Below, piece by piece: positions 33,121 to 41,847 of a stretch of 45,729 bases of DNA. This DNA comes from Arenicellales bacterium (GTDB taxonomy: Bacteria; Pseudomonadota; Gammaproteobacteria; Arenicellales; JAANXG01). The notes beneath the pieces were generated by a model. It ran no database searches, was not told the DNA's origin, and worked only from the letters and a program-made list of their open reading frames with translations. Location: assembly GCA_030066885.1 (NCBI GenBank), contig JASJAT010000050.1:1-45729 (forward strand), given 5' to 3'. Within the stretch, counting starts at the first letter, position 1; every line of letters begins with the position of its first letter. The translations under genes and the position numbers were made by a program.

Positions 33121-33558
33121 ATGAACGCAAATAATCGAATCGAAGGACGGTGCCACTGTGGAAACATTCGCTTCTTGTTTGAGAGATCGCAGCAACAACG
33201 TCAAATCTCAGTTCGGGCGTGCAGTTGTACGTTTTGCCAAATGCACGGAGGTGTATACACCTCGGATCCCTTGGGTAAACTGGACGTTTACATTCTCGAC
33301 AAAGACTTACTCAACAAATACCGGTTCGGAACAGAAACTGCGGATTTTTATATTTGCAGGCGCTGTGGTGTTGTTCCCGTAGTGTCCAGCGAAATCGAAG
33401 GAAGCCTCTATGCAGTAGTTAATGTCAATACCTTTCAAAACGTTGATAGATCAGACTTAGAACAATCGACCACGAACTTCGATGGTGAAACAACAACCAA
33501 CCGCCTTGGGCGGCGTTCTAAAACATGGATCCCGAGGGTGACTATTAACGAAACGTGA
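33121..33558 (+). CDS. GFA-family zinc protein (glutathione-dependent formaldehyde-activating-like)
   Basis: A 145-residue protein with the GFA zinc-binding fold: a first cluster GRCHCGNIRF near residues 8-17, then CSCTFCQMHGG near 34-44 and YICRRCGVVP near 77-86. A GTG directly before the ATG is an alternative start. Many GFA proteins have unknown substrates, and formaldehyde activation is proven for only a few. It lies 60 bp before the acetyltransferase operon. Confidence 0.85.
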   Translation: MNANNRIEGRCHCGNIRFLFERSQQQRQISVRACSCTFCQMHGGVYTSDPLGKLDVYILDKDLLNKYRFGTETADFYICRRCGVVPVVSSEIEGSLYAVVNVNTFQNVDRSDLEQSTTNFDGETTTNRLGRRSKTWIPRVTINET

Positions 33559-33618
33559 AACGCTCAGCTCTACGGTCCTGACTACCGTCTCCAAAACTGA
33601 TCATTTATACGTTCCCCG

Positions 33619-34101
33619 ATGAACATACGCCCTTTTGTTGAAGGCGACATTGAATCCACGAGAACGCTGATTGCCAACTCGCCCTATGTTTACTTACATA
33701 CCAGATCGACATACTGGGTCTTGGCGCGACACTTAAACCAGTTCGTCTTAGTTGCTGAAGAGAATACGGCTTTGATCGGGTATTGTTGTGTTCTTCCAAA
33801 CAGCCAAGATCCTGAGCTGGCGTTCATGTGGCAGTTGGCGGTGTTGCAAGCAGAGCAACGGCGCGGTATTGCCAGTGCGCTGTTGCAAGAAAACCTGAAC
33901 AAGATGCGGTACAAGGGGATAAAGCGTATGGAATTCGCTGTTGAATCGGAAAATAAAGCTGCACTTAAAATGTTTAAGCAATTCAGTGATAGTCACTCTT
34001 TAGATATGTTGGAACTAGAAACATATAACACTGAACATCCTGAAACGGGAGGTCAGGTTCGGGTGAGCATGTACGAAATGAGCGGGATAAGATTGGCTTA
34101 A
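33619..34101 (+). CDS. GNAT acetyltransferase, EctA-like
   Basis: A 160-residue N-acetyltransferase. The GNAT acetyl-CoA loop QRRGIAS (about residues 79-85) follows a beta-4 strand FMWQLAVLQ. The SPYVYLHT segment near residues 25-32 and the FMWQLAV motif recall diaminobutyrate acetyltransferase EctA, and ESENKAALKMF is the typical late GNAT segment. EctB and EctC are absent, so ectoine synthesis is not supported; a related diamine or amino acid is a more cautious guess. The stop codon is immediately followed by the GTG start of a PhyH dioxygenase, so the two are certainly linked. Confidence 0.8.
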   Translation: MNIRPFVEGDIESTRTLIANSPYVYLHTRSTYWVLARHLNQFVLVAEENTALIGYCCVLPNSQDPELAFMWQLAVLQAEQRRGIASALLQENLNKMRYKGIKRMEFAVESENKAALKMFKQFSDSHSLDMLELETYNTEHPETGGQVRVSMYEMSGIRLA

Positions 34102-34974
34102 GTGTTTGAGCTGAACCGAAAACAAATAGAGGGTTTTAACAACGACGGTTTCGTCATCGTTGACAGTCTGATGGATGGTGACCGGATCCGGGCAGCAGAA
34201 AAACGATTCGGCAACCTGTTTAGGGGTCAGTTCGAAACCGGTGTCACACCAGATGAGGTGAATTGGCTGGAGGGGCGGGACAACCCTGCGTTGACCCGAC
34301 AGATATGCAATGGGTGGAAAGCGGATCGGAATATAGCCCGCGTGGTGTTTGACCAGGCATTAGGCAAGGCTTGTGCGATTCTGGGTAGTTGGCCTGGTAC
34401 CCGTTTACTACAGGATAACGTGATTTGTAAATCACCGGGTAGTAAAAGTCTGGGCTTTCATCAGGACAATGCCTATCTTGATTGGTTCGAACCCGGGGAA
34501 CTAATTACCTGCTGGCTTGCCTTAGATGCGACGAGCGAAGAAAGTGGCACGCTGGAGTTTGTCAGGGGATCGCACCGATGGGGTCAATTTGACATGGCAA
34601 GTCAGTTTCACGCGCCCGAAAATTACAGAAAGGAGATGTATGAGGTGGCAGAAACTCTGGGCGAATCCCCAGACATTGTATATGTTGTCGTGCCGAAAGG
34701 CGGCGGTTCGTTTCATCATGGTTGGATATATCATGGCTCCGGTCCCAATCGTGGATCTACCCCACGTCGAGTTCTGGTGATGCATTGTTGTTCGTCGGAA
34801 GCGCAATATTCCCCACATCAGCTTGCCCGGGGAACCGGTCACGTATATTCGCGCTATAAACGCTTGAGCGATAATATTATGGATGAAAATTATTTTCCGA
34901 TTCTGTGGACACGCGATGGGTATAGAACTCCGGCGCTTGAAGCGTATTGTGGTACTGATGAGGGCCCTCAATGA
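34102..34974 (+). CDS. PhyH-family Fe(II)/2-oxoglutarate dioxygenase
   Basis: A 290-residue cytosolic 2-oxoglutarate-dependent oxygenase. The iron facial triad is visible as His120 and Asp122 (FHQDNAYLDW) and His211 (YHGSGPN), with Arg222/223 for 2-oxoglutarate. It starts at GTG directly after the acetyltransferase stop and its stop overlaps the next start in ATGA. It lacks the EctD signature around the first His, so it is not an ectoine hydroxylase on sequence. The substrate is unknown; the acetyltransferase and the polyamine-rich surroundings suggest an amine or amino acid (inference). Confidence 0.86.
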   Translation: MFELNRKQIEGFNNDGFVIVDSLMDGDRIRAAEKRFGNLFRGQFETGVTPDEVNWLEGRDNPALTRQICNGWKADRNIARVVFDQALGKACAILGSWPGTRLLQDNVICKSPGSKSLGFHQDNAYLDWFEPGELITCWLALDATSEESGTLEFVRGSHRWGQFDMASQFHAPENYRKEMYEVAETLGESPDIVYVVVPKGGGSFHHGWIYHGSGPNRGSTPRRVLVMHCCSSEAQYSPHQLARGTGHVYSRYKRLSDNIMDENYFPILWTRDGYRTPALEAYCGTDEGPQ

Positions 34975-36203
34975 ATATTGTTGAGACTCCCGACACTGAT
35001 CGTGGGAATCCCCTGATTGATTCACTCGCTGACTGGCTGGTTAGACAGGCGCTCAGAGACACACCATTAGACAAGATATATCAGGATACTTGTAAGCAGT
35101 TATATGCCGCTGGTATTCCTGTAACACGAGGTCGCGTCGCATTCAGGGTTTTACATCCTTTGTTTGAAGCGCAATCCCTACATTGGGAACTAGACAAGAA
35201 GGTAGAGGCTACAAACTATTTGCACGGTGCGGAATCAGAAGAAGTGTGGAGGAGAAGTCCGTTGTTCCACATGATCACGAATAAAGTTCCATACCTGCGC
35301 CGGCATCTGGTGGGTGATGCGGCAATAATCGATTTCCCGATGTTGCAGGAATTGCGTGATGAAGGATTTACCGACTACTTCAGTTTTGTGGTCTGGTTTG
35401 ACGAAGATGCCGACATCGATAGCTTAGCGCGGGGTATCATTGGATCGTGGTGCACGCAACGCAAAAATGGCTTCACTAATGCGGACATTCGATCGTTGAT
35501 TCGAATCGAACAACGCTTAGCGGTCGCGTTTAAGATCAATATTCAATCTCAAATTACCGAAAACATCCTGTCTGCGTATCTCGGACCAGGCGCCGGTGAT
35601 CGCGTATTGAGCGGACAGATCAAACGCGGTGATGGAGAGAATATCCACGCGGTGATTTGGTATAGCGATATGCGCGACTCGACGCGGCTCGCCGATTCAA
35701 TGTCAGGCCAAGCTTTTTTAGAGGCGCTTAATCAATATTTTGAATCCACAGCAGGTGCGGTTCTAAGCCACGGCGGCGAAGTTTTGCGATTTATTGGTGA
35801 TGCCGTTCTTGCCATCTTTCCTATTCGTGGCAAGAGCGGGGCCGAAAAGGCTTGTCAGCGAGCAATGAAAGCGGCTGCGACAGCCCGAGAGAATCTCTTG
35901 ATCGTGAACAAAGAGCGTCAAGCAAGTGGAAAGGAACCACTTGATTTCGGATTGGGATTGCATATCGGAGAAGTCTTGTTCGGTAATATTGGTGTTCCAG
36001 AGCGCGTAGAGTTTTCTGTTATTGGCCCGGCTGCCAATGAAGTTGCTAGACTGGAGTCTTTGACCAAATCATTGCAGCGCGGAATCCTGGTGAGCGAGTC
36101 GTTCGCCAAGCATATGAAATTGGATTGGGTTTCTGAGGGACAATACACCCTGCGTGGTGTTGGACAAGAGGTATCGGTGTATGCCCCACCCGCTGTCAGT
36201 TAA
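34971..36203 (+). CDS. Class III adenylate/guanylate cyclase with novel N-terminal domain
   Basis: A 410-residue nucleotide cyclase. The catalytic domain spans about residues 222-400, with metal aspartates Asp233 (WYSDMRDST) and Asp277 (FIGDAVLAIFP) and a GPAANEVARLESL segment with late catalytic residues. The residue before the FIGD motif that is usually lysine for adenine recognition is arginine (LRFIGD), so cAMP versus cGMP specificity is open. The first 200 residues form a soluble domain that I do not recognise beyond its occurrence in front of other cyclases. No membrane segment is present. The ATGA overlap with the dioxygenase suggests a signalling-metabolism link. Confidence 0.87.
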   Translation: MNIVETPDTDRGNPLIDSLADWLVRQALRDTPLDKIYQDTCKQLYAAGIPVTRGRVAFRVLHPLFEAQSLHWELDKKVEATNYLHGAESEEVWRRSPLFHMITNKVPYLRRHLVGDAAIIDFPMLQELRDEGFTDYFSFVVWFDEDADIDSLARGIIGSWCTQRKNGFTNADIRSLIRIEQRLAVAFKINIQSQITENILSAYLGPGAGDRVLSGQIKRGDGENIHAVIWYSDMRDSTRLADSMSGQAFLEALNQYFESTAGAVLSHGGEVLRFIGDAVLAIFPIRGKSGAEKACQRAMKAAATARENLLIVNKERQASGKEPLDFGLGLHIGEVLFGNIGVPERVEFSVIGPAANEVARLESLTKSLQRGILVSESFAKHMKLDWVSEGQYTLRGVGQEVSVYAPPAVS

Positions 36204-36316
36204 TATCCGACCAATTTGGCGTAAGATGTCTGCCGCTTTTAAACAAAGTGATAGATTAAAGTGGTTCGGCTCAGCTTTGATTCGGCGAAGCTGGGGAAAC
36301 TTTGGAGCTTAATTAG

Positions 36317-36730
36317 ATGAAGGCAACACCTGAACTGATAGAACTGCTCAACGACGCCCTGGCACGGGAGCTGCGCGCGCAAGCAATGTATGCACACTAC
36401 GCAGCCTACGTGAAGGGCATCCACTGCCTACATTTGAAACCATATTTTGAGAGTGAAGCGGCGGAATCGGTGCTCCACGCGCAGACCGTAAGGAATGCAC
36501 TAGTGCGCCTCGGGGGTATTGCCGTGACTGAACGGTCTACTCAGGCTATTGAGCATTCGACAGATTACCGTGAGATGCTCAAGGAAGCGCTCAAGACCGA
36601 GCGGGAGTCTCAAGCGGCCTACCAAACAATTCTCCCGCTGCTCAAGGAGGACGAAGAGTTGTACGACGCTATCGAACAGATACTCTTTGCCGAGGAGCGT
36701 AGCGTCGAAGAGTTACTGCAGGTAATCTAG
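36317..36730 (+). CDS. Ferritin-like (bacterioferritin-type) four-helix protein
   Basis: A 137-residue helical protein. Glutamate-rich helices carry iron-ligand-like positions: ARELRAQAMYAHY near 14-26, SEAAESVLHAQ near 47-57, KTERESQAAYQ near 94-104 and EQILFAEERSVEE near 120-132. This spacing fits the ferritin-like superfamily, at the short end compared with bacterioferritin (about 158). It could bind iron or another metal, or be a rubrerythrin-like oxidase. It has its own leader of about 113 bp after the cyclase. Confidence 0.78.
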   Translation: MKATPELIELLNDALARELRAQAMYAHYAAYVKGIHCLHLKPYFESEAAESVLHAQTVRNALVRLGGIAVTERSTQAIEHSTDYREMLKEALKTERESQAAYQTILPLLKEDEELYDAIEQILFAEERSVEELLQVI

Positions 36731-36751
36731 CGGGCCGCATTGCAACACATT

Positions 36752-38335
36752 TTAATTCTTCAGCGCAAACAGAGGTGTGATCAATTCCGACTGGCGTTCT
36801 GGTGTTGAGTCAGTCAGTTTCGCCTCAAACCAGACAAAGTATCGGGTGGAGAATATCGCTTTGCCCATCTCAAAATGTAACTGGACATCGCCTTGTTCGA
36901 CTCGAATAGTATCGCCCGGATGATAAAATTTAGGGTCAACGATAAGGGTTGATAGCCGTTCGTTTGCTTTGTTTCTTGTTGCCCAAACCCCTATGCTCCG
37001 CTGATACGGTTTTTCATCCTCGAGAAAGCTGATAGCTACCGGAATCGCGTTGTCGATGAATTTAAATACACCGAAATGAAACTTGTTGTCGTCGTCCGTT
37101 TGGGCCCAACGAATCATACCTACCGACCAATGGTTAGCACGCTTTCGCTTCAAAGCCACTACCTCACCGACGCGGACATGGGCTTGGCCCACTTCTTTCA
37201 GTAGAATTCTGGCGCCGTTAACACTTTCATCTACCAGTTCCAATCCCGTTTTTATATGGAGCCCATCTGTATCGATTTCTTCATTCTTGAGGTCGAGCAG
37301 GGCAGCGACAGAATTTAACCCAAACGCACAATCGCAACTGCTATTTTTGCGTTTTCTCTTCGCGCCCCTGCTCGCATATATCCCCCAGCTCAACATCAAA
37401 CTTTTAAGAAGTTCTCTTGTTTCCAAGGCCTTTCGGATTTGTTCCCGAGGTTTCTCTTTTAATCTGGTTTCGCCGTGTGTGGTATCCAGGTCCCAGTTAA
37501 GCACACTGACAAGAGCAGAAGTATCCAAATATAAGGTATCAACCCCCATGGATAGTTTTGGGAGTATCGGGGTAGCAGGTCGATCGGCTTCCGGATTAAT
37601 CAGAAACAGGCACGTTTCTTTGCCCGGTCGGCCAAAACGCAAGCTGGCCAACTTTGCGTAGTTATCGAGCTTTCTATAAACACTGTGTACATCACGAAAT
37701 GTAAACTGATAGGGATCGCATATACCGAAAAGTAAAATGCGTTTATACGCGTGACTTATATTACGAAGTTTCGACTCTTCACCTTCTAACAAGTGTTTTG
37801 CTATTTTTTTTGTACGACTAAATTGGTAGATCTGATGAATCTCAAGCCAGAGTCCAGCGGGCGGTTGCGTGTAGCTGCAGTAGGAATAACGAAGTCTCTC
37901 TCCTAGGAACAAGATTCCCCAATAGCAGGCTTGTGAGATCCGCGTCAAATCTTCGGCGTTGTATCGGAAATCCTGTGGTGCGAGTAAAATAATCCGTCTA
38001 CAGATTGCTGCCAAACTCCCATAGAGTTCGCTGCACTGGTTGCAAAAGGCGAGGTCGTCACTATTGACGGGGAGCAACAAGCCGACAAGCTGGCTCTCTA
38101 GTGCCAGTTGAAGGTCACCCACCGCACCTCTATATCGGTGCAGACACTTGATCAGAGTGTTTTGATCTACATCAGCGTGCACCAAGCTAGCTGTCGCCTC
38201 AGAAAGAATCTGAATGCGTTCGGTTAGATTGAAGGAGGGGGAGGCCAAAAGCGTACTTAACGATTTTGGTTCCACCCACGCATCCAGCGGTCCCCCAGAC
38301 TTTGCATCTGGCAAATTCAGATACATCTTCATCAC
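36752..38335 (-). CDS. Hypothetical protein with PilZ-like C-terminal domain
   Basis: A 527-residue soluble protein, convergent with the ferritin-like gene. The N-terminal 250 residues are helical, with Leu-rich repeats of no named family. A cysteine-containing KNSSCDCAFGLNS lies near residue 330. The segment after it (GLELVDESVNGARILLKE near 362-379, then VGEVVALK and WSVGMIRW) resembles the D-x-S-x-x-G core of PilZ domains, which bind c-di-GMP. The canonical R-x-x-x-R is not clear, so binding is uncertain. A link to the c-di-GMP protein at 10781 is possible but unproven. Confidence 0.62.
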   Translation of the reverse strand: MMKMYLNLPDAKSGGPLDAWVEPKSLSTLLASPSFNLTERIQILSEATASLVHADVDQNTLIKCLHRYRGAVGDLQLALESQLVGLLLPVNSDDLAFCNQCSELYGSLAAICRRIILLAPQDFRYNAEDLTRISQACYWGILFLGERLRYSYCSYTQPPAGLWLEIHQIYQFSRTKKIAKHLLEGEESKLRNISHAYKRILLFGICDPYQFTFRDVHSVYRKLDNYAKLASLRFGRPGKETCLFLINPEADRPATPILPKLSMGVDTLYLDTSALVSVLNWDLDTTHGETRLKEKPREQIRKALETRELLKSLMLSWGIYASRGAKRKRKNSSCDCAFGLNSVAALLDLKNEEIDTDGLHIKTGLELVDESVNGARILLKEVGQAHVRVGEVVALKRKRANHWSVGMIRWAQTDDDNKFHFGVFKFIDNAIPVAISFLEDEKPYQRSIGVWATRNKANERLSTLIVDPKFYHPGDTIRVEQGDVQLHFEMGKAIFSTRYFVWFEAKLTDSTPERQSELITPLFALKN

Positions 38336-38562
38336 TCACATCCTCAATCCCGGAGATTACCCGGGTTCGATGGTTTTGTCACTTATTATCAACACCTTAC
38401 GATTGTAGGAGACGGTGACAATCTGTCGTTCGGCGGGCAATACGCAAGACCACCGAACGTTATCCGGTATTGTGTAAGATAGTGTTGTCGAGGAACACGA
38501 TTGCCATGATAACTGGGAAATAAATACTTGGCGTTAGCCAAAACGAATACGAGAGGAGAACA

Positions 38563-38862
38563 ATGTTTATCGCGATGAACCGATTTACCGTCAAGCGAGA
38601 GCAAGAACAAGCATTTGTCGAGATGTGGAAGACTCGGGATAGTTTTCTCGATGATGTACCGGGATTTAAGAGTTTTCATTTGTTGCGCGGCCCCGAGATG
38701 GAAGAGAACGTAATATATGCTACTCACACTATGTGGGCAGATGAGTCGGATTTTCACAATTGGGTAAAAAGCGAAGCTTTCAAGAAAGCCCACCAAAGCC
38801 AACGGCCGAAGCCAGAGATGTTTTCTGCTCCGACCAAGCTGGAGATGTTTAATTCGGTTTAA
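38563..38862 (+). CDS. ABM-fold monooxygenase/heme-degrading-like protein
   Basis: A 99-residue protein of the dimeric ferredoxin-like ABM fold. The opening MFIAMNRFTVKREQEQAFVEMW and the FKSFHLLRGP strand match HmoA/HmoB and antibiotic-biosynthesis monooxygenase families. The His near residue 45 could be the heme ligand seen in HmoB types, but this is not certain. A good GGAG Shine-Dalgarno precedes ATG. It is the first gene of a tight three-gene operon with a hotdog thioesterase and a kinase-aminotransferase fusion. Confidence 0.82.
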   Translation: MFIAMNRFTVKREQEQAFVEMWKTRDSFLDDVPGFKSFHLLRGPEMEENVIYATHTMWADESDFHNWVKSEAFKKAHQSQRPKPEMFSAPTKLEMFNSV

Positions 38863-38873
38863 TTGACGTTAGA

Positions 38874-39347
38874 GTGATTTACAGGGGTATGGCGCAAGGA
38901 CAAAGTGTGGGTAAAGATAAACACTTTCTGTGTCTTGAACATATGTACTTGCATGCTCCAATCAATCGTATTTATCAACCAGAAATCTGTATCACAGATG
39001 GCAGTGCAGACATAAAGATCGACATCAGTGAGAAGTACTTTCATGCAGCAGGTGCGGTGCATGGATCAGTCTATTTTAAAATGCTAGATGACGCCGCGTT
39101 TTTTGCCGCCAATTCTCTCGAACAAGAAGTATTTATGCTGACCGTTTCGTTCACCACGTATTTTACCCGCCCAGTGTCATCAGGGGTGTTGGTGGCGAGA
39201 GGCAAAGTGCTTACCCAAAATAGAACACAAGTTATTGCTGAATCTGTTGTCTATAACGCCGGTAAAAAAGAAATAGGAAGGGGCAATGGGATATTTGTAC
39301 GTAGCAGAATACCGTTGACTAAAGAGATGGGTTACAGGGAAGCATAA
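38874..39347 (+). CDS. PaaI/YdiI-like hotdog thioesterase
   Basis: A 157-residue acyl-CoA thioesterase-like protein. The hotdog helix carries AGAVHGSVYFKMLDDAA near residues 58-74, with the family HGG-like turn reading HGS. The strand FTTYFTRPVSSGVLVARGKV follows. The frame opens at GTG 38874; ATG 38889 is an equally plausible start. It lies 11 bp (or 26 bp) after the ABM gene and 3 bp before the fusion gene. The catalytic Asp/Asn is most likely within KMLDDAA. Its substrate may be an acyl-CoA made by this operon or by other enzymes. Confidence 0.8.
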   Translation: MIYRGMAQGQSVGKDKHFLCLEHMYLHAPINRIYQPEICITDGSADIKIDISEKYFHAAGAVHGSVYFKMLDDAAFFAANSLEQEVFMLTVSFTTYFTRPVSSGVLVARGKVLTQNRTQVIAESVVYNAGKKEIGRGNGIFVRSRIPLTKEMGYREA

Positions 39348-39350
39348 AGG

Positions 39351-41675
39351 ATGAGTCAATTGGCACTAGACGATGAATTTGAACGGCAGGTCCATCGACT
39401 GTTAACCGATGAGTATGGTATCAGCGGCGAAATTAAGCGCCTGCCCGGTGAAAATCTTAATTATTCGGTAACCACATCGAGCGGATGGCGCTACGTGCTC
39501 AAGATTGCCTCCGACGAGCGCAATAATGAAATAATTGATATGGAACACAGGGCAACCGAGCATGTGGCACTGGCGAAAATCGACTTAAGAGTCCCTCGAA
39601 CTGTGTTGACCAATGCCGGGGAAGTAGTTGCTAAGTTGAGTGTGTGCCCCGACTTCACCGTGCGCGCGAGGCTTTTAGAGTTCGTCTCCGGTACACCGTG
39701 GTGTGATCTTGATCGGCACAGCGACAGCTTACTTTCAGACTTGGGTGAAAAGCTCGCTAGGCTTGATCTTGCGTTTGCAGGTTTTGAGCACCCTGCGATG
39801 TATCGAAGCCACAGGTGGGATTTAACTGCAGTTGCTCAGCACCAATCAAAGGTTGGTTTGATCAAAGACCTGCAACGTCGTCGCATATTGGACTGGATGT
39901 TTCATCTTTGCACTGCCCACTCCCTGCTTGCGTTTGGCGATGTGGCGAAATCCTTCATCCACAACGACGTCAATGATGAGAACTTGTTGGTGGAAGACAA
40001 CCAGGTAGTCGGCCTGCTGGATTTTGGCGATAGTCTCTACAATCCCATTGTGTGTGGTTTGGCGATAGCGCTAGCCTACGTCATGTTGGATAGAGATGAT
40101 CCTTTGTCAGCCGGTTCAAAGGTATTGAGCGCCTACCATAGTGTTCGCGCTCTAACACGGGGGGAATTGCATTCCGTCTACCCACTGGTCTGCGGTCGCC
40201 TGGCCACTACCGTCTCAATTGCAGCAGAACGTCGCACACTGGATCCTGATCATCCCAACTGGTTTGTCACAGAAAAGCGGGCATGGGATTTGCTTGAAAG
40301 GTTTTGCGAGATCGATCCAAATGAGGCCTGCCAAGTACTGGCTGAGGGGACCGGTATGGACGTTGGATTTGATACCGGCGCGTCGCCCGCACAATTGATT
40401 GCGCAGCGACGACGATACATAGGCCCATCTCTCTCTATTGCTTACCGACAACCGATCAAGATGGTTCGCGGCAAAGCGCAGTTTCTATTTGATCATGCGG
40501 GTCGACCCTTTCTCGATTTGGTCAACAACATCTGTCACGTTGGCCATTGTCATTCCCATGTAGTCGACGCCGGGCAACGTCAGATGGCAAAACTCAATAC
40601 CAATACTCGCTATCTGTACGACGAACTTACCGAATACGCAGAGCGACTGTGCGCGACTTTGCCTGACCCGTTGAATATATGTTTTTTCGTCAATTCCGGG
40701 AGCGAAGCGAATGAACTAGCTTTGCGTTTAGCGCGAACCCACACCGGGCGGGAAGACCTTGTTGTGGTAGACAGCGCATATCATGGTAACACCGACAGGC
40801 TGGTCAGCATCAGTCCTTACAAATTTATGGGGCCGGGAGGGACTGGCGAAGTGAGGCCATGGGTACACCCCGTACCTATGGCGGACGGCTATCGAGGTCC
40901 CTACAAAGGCCAGGGCTCTGAAGCGGGCCGGGCATATGGGAATGCGGTCAGAGACCAAATTCGTGAGGTTAATCGACCGATCTCTGCTTTCATTACCGAA
41001 TCCATTTGGTCTTGTGGTGGTCAGGTCGTTCCTCCTGAGGATTATCTTCGAACCGCTTTTCAGCATGTGCGCTCAGCCGGTGCAATTTGTATCGTCGACG
41101 AAGTTCAAGTCGGTTTTGGTCGCGTGGGCAAACACTTTTGGGGCTTCCAACTGCAGGGTGTCATACCTGACATTGTGGTTATGGGTAAACCCATGGGTAA
41201 CGGTCACCCACTGGCTGCGGTAGTCACGACAGACGAAATCGCGGCGTCCTTTGATAACGGCATGGAGTTTTTTAGCAGTTTTGGGGGTAATCCTGTGTCA
41301 TGTGCCATCGGTATGGCGGTGTTAGATGTCATTGAAGTTGAATCACTCCAGAAACATGCGTTACAGATTGGCAAGTACTTTAAAGCCGGACTCAGTGAGC
41401 TTGCCGGACACCATGAAATCATAGGTGACGTACGCGGCGAAGGGCTGTTTCTTGGTGTTGAGCTGGTAAAGGACCATCAGACTCTGACACCGGCAACGAT
41501 AGAGGCATCGACTATTGTCAACCGTATGAAGGACCGAGGCATTCTGATGAGCACGGATGGCCCATTGAATAATGTATTGAAAATCAAGCCCCCGATGGTG
41601 ATCACCGAAACCGACGTGGATATGGTCATCAGGTCTCTGAATGACGTTCTTATAAATATGGGCAATGAAGCTTAA
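39351..41675 (+). CDS. Fused kinase-aminotransferase (hydroxylysine kinase-phospholyase-like)
   Basis: A 774-residue two-domain protein. Residues 1-340 are an APH/choline-kinase fold with the catalytic loop HNDVNDEN (204-211) and DFGD (224-227), as in hydroxylysine kinase (HYKK). Residues 350-774 are a class III PLP enzyme with SGSEAN (449-454), DEVQVGFGR (583-591) and Lys613 in GKPMGNG as the Schiff-base residue. This half resembles ethanolamine-phosphate and 5-phosphohydroxylysine phospholyases. In those pathways a hydroxyl group is phosphorylated and then removed with ammonia to give an aldehyde. The substrate here is not established. The start 3 bp after the thioesterase supports co-translation. 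Confidence 0.85.
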   Translation: MSQLALDDEFERQVHRLLTDEYGISGEIKRLPGENLNYSVTTSSGWRYVLKIASDERNNEIIDMEHRATEHVALAKIDLRVPRTVLTNAGEVVAKLSVCPDFTVRARLLEFVSGTPWCDLDRHSDSLLSDLGEKLARLDLAFAGFEHPAMYRSHRWDLTAVAQHQSKVGLIKDLQRRRILDWMFHLCTAHSLLAFGDVAKSFIHNDVNDENLLVEDNQVVGLLDFGDSLYNPIVCGLAIALAYVMLDRDDPLSAGSKVLSAYHSVRALTRGELHSVYPLVCGRLATTVSIAAERRTLDPDHPNWFVTEKRAWDLLERFCEIDPNEACQVLAEGTGMDVGFDTGASPAQLIAQRRRYIGPSLSIAYRQPIKMVRGKAQFLFDHAGRPFLDLVNNICHVGHCHSHVVDAGQRQMAKLNTNTRYLYDELTEYAERLCATLPDPLNICFFVNSGSEANELALRLARTHTGREDLVVVDSAYHGNTDRLVSISPYKFMGPGGTGEVRPWVHPVPMADGYRGPYKGQGSEAGRAYGNAVRDQIREVNRPISAFITESIWSCGGQVVPPEDYLRTAFQHVRSAGAICIVDEVQVGFGRVGKHFWGFQLQGVIPDIVVMGKPMGNGHPLAAVVTTDEIAASFDNGMEFFSSFGGNPVSCAIGMAVLDVIEVESLQKHALQIGKYFKAGLSELAGHHEIIGDVRGEGLFLGVELVKDHQTLTPATIEASTIVNRMKDRGILMSTDGPLNNVLKIKPPMVITETDVDMVIRSLNDVLINMGNEA

Positions 41676-41722
41676 CGTTTAAGGATCAGTTTGTTTCTGA
41701 ATCGCACAAATACGTCTTCTAG

Positions 41723-41784
41723 ATCTCTCGCCAAGACGCTAAGTACGCAAAGGGAATAGTCTATTGCTTGGCGGCTTTGCGGGC
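41723..41784. repeat. CTCTCGCCAAGACGC palindromic repeat, copy 2
   Basis: CTCTCGCCAAGACGCTAAGT on the left and CTTGGCGGCTTTGCGGGC on the right form imperfect inverted arms. It lies between the fusion gene and the convergent DMT exporter gene. Confidence 0.6.
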
Positions 41785-41847
41785 ATAATGACCGGCTTAA
41801 GTTATCAGGGGCTTCATGAAACCCGGACAAATACGTTTATCCTATTT

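Noticed and set aside
33619-34974. Ectoine/hydroxyectoine genes (ectA, ectD)
   Set aside because: The acetyltransferase resembles EctA, but ectB and ectC are absent and the dioxygenase lacks the EctD signature.
36878-37661. 192-codon plus-strand ORF opposite the PilZ-like gene
   Set aside because: It is a low-complexity serine/arginine shadow of the longer minus-strand gene, which has better composition.
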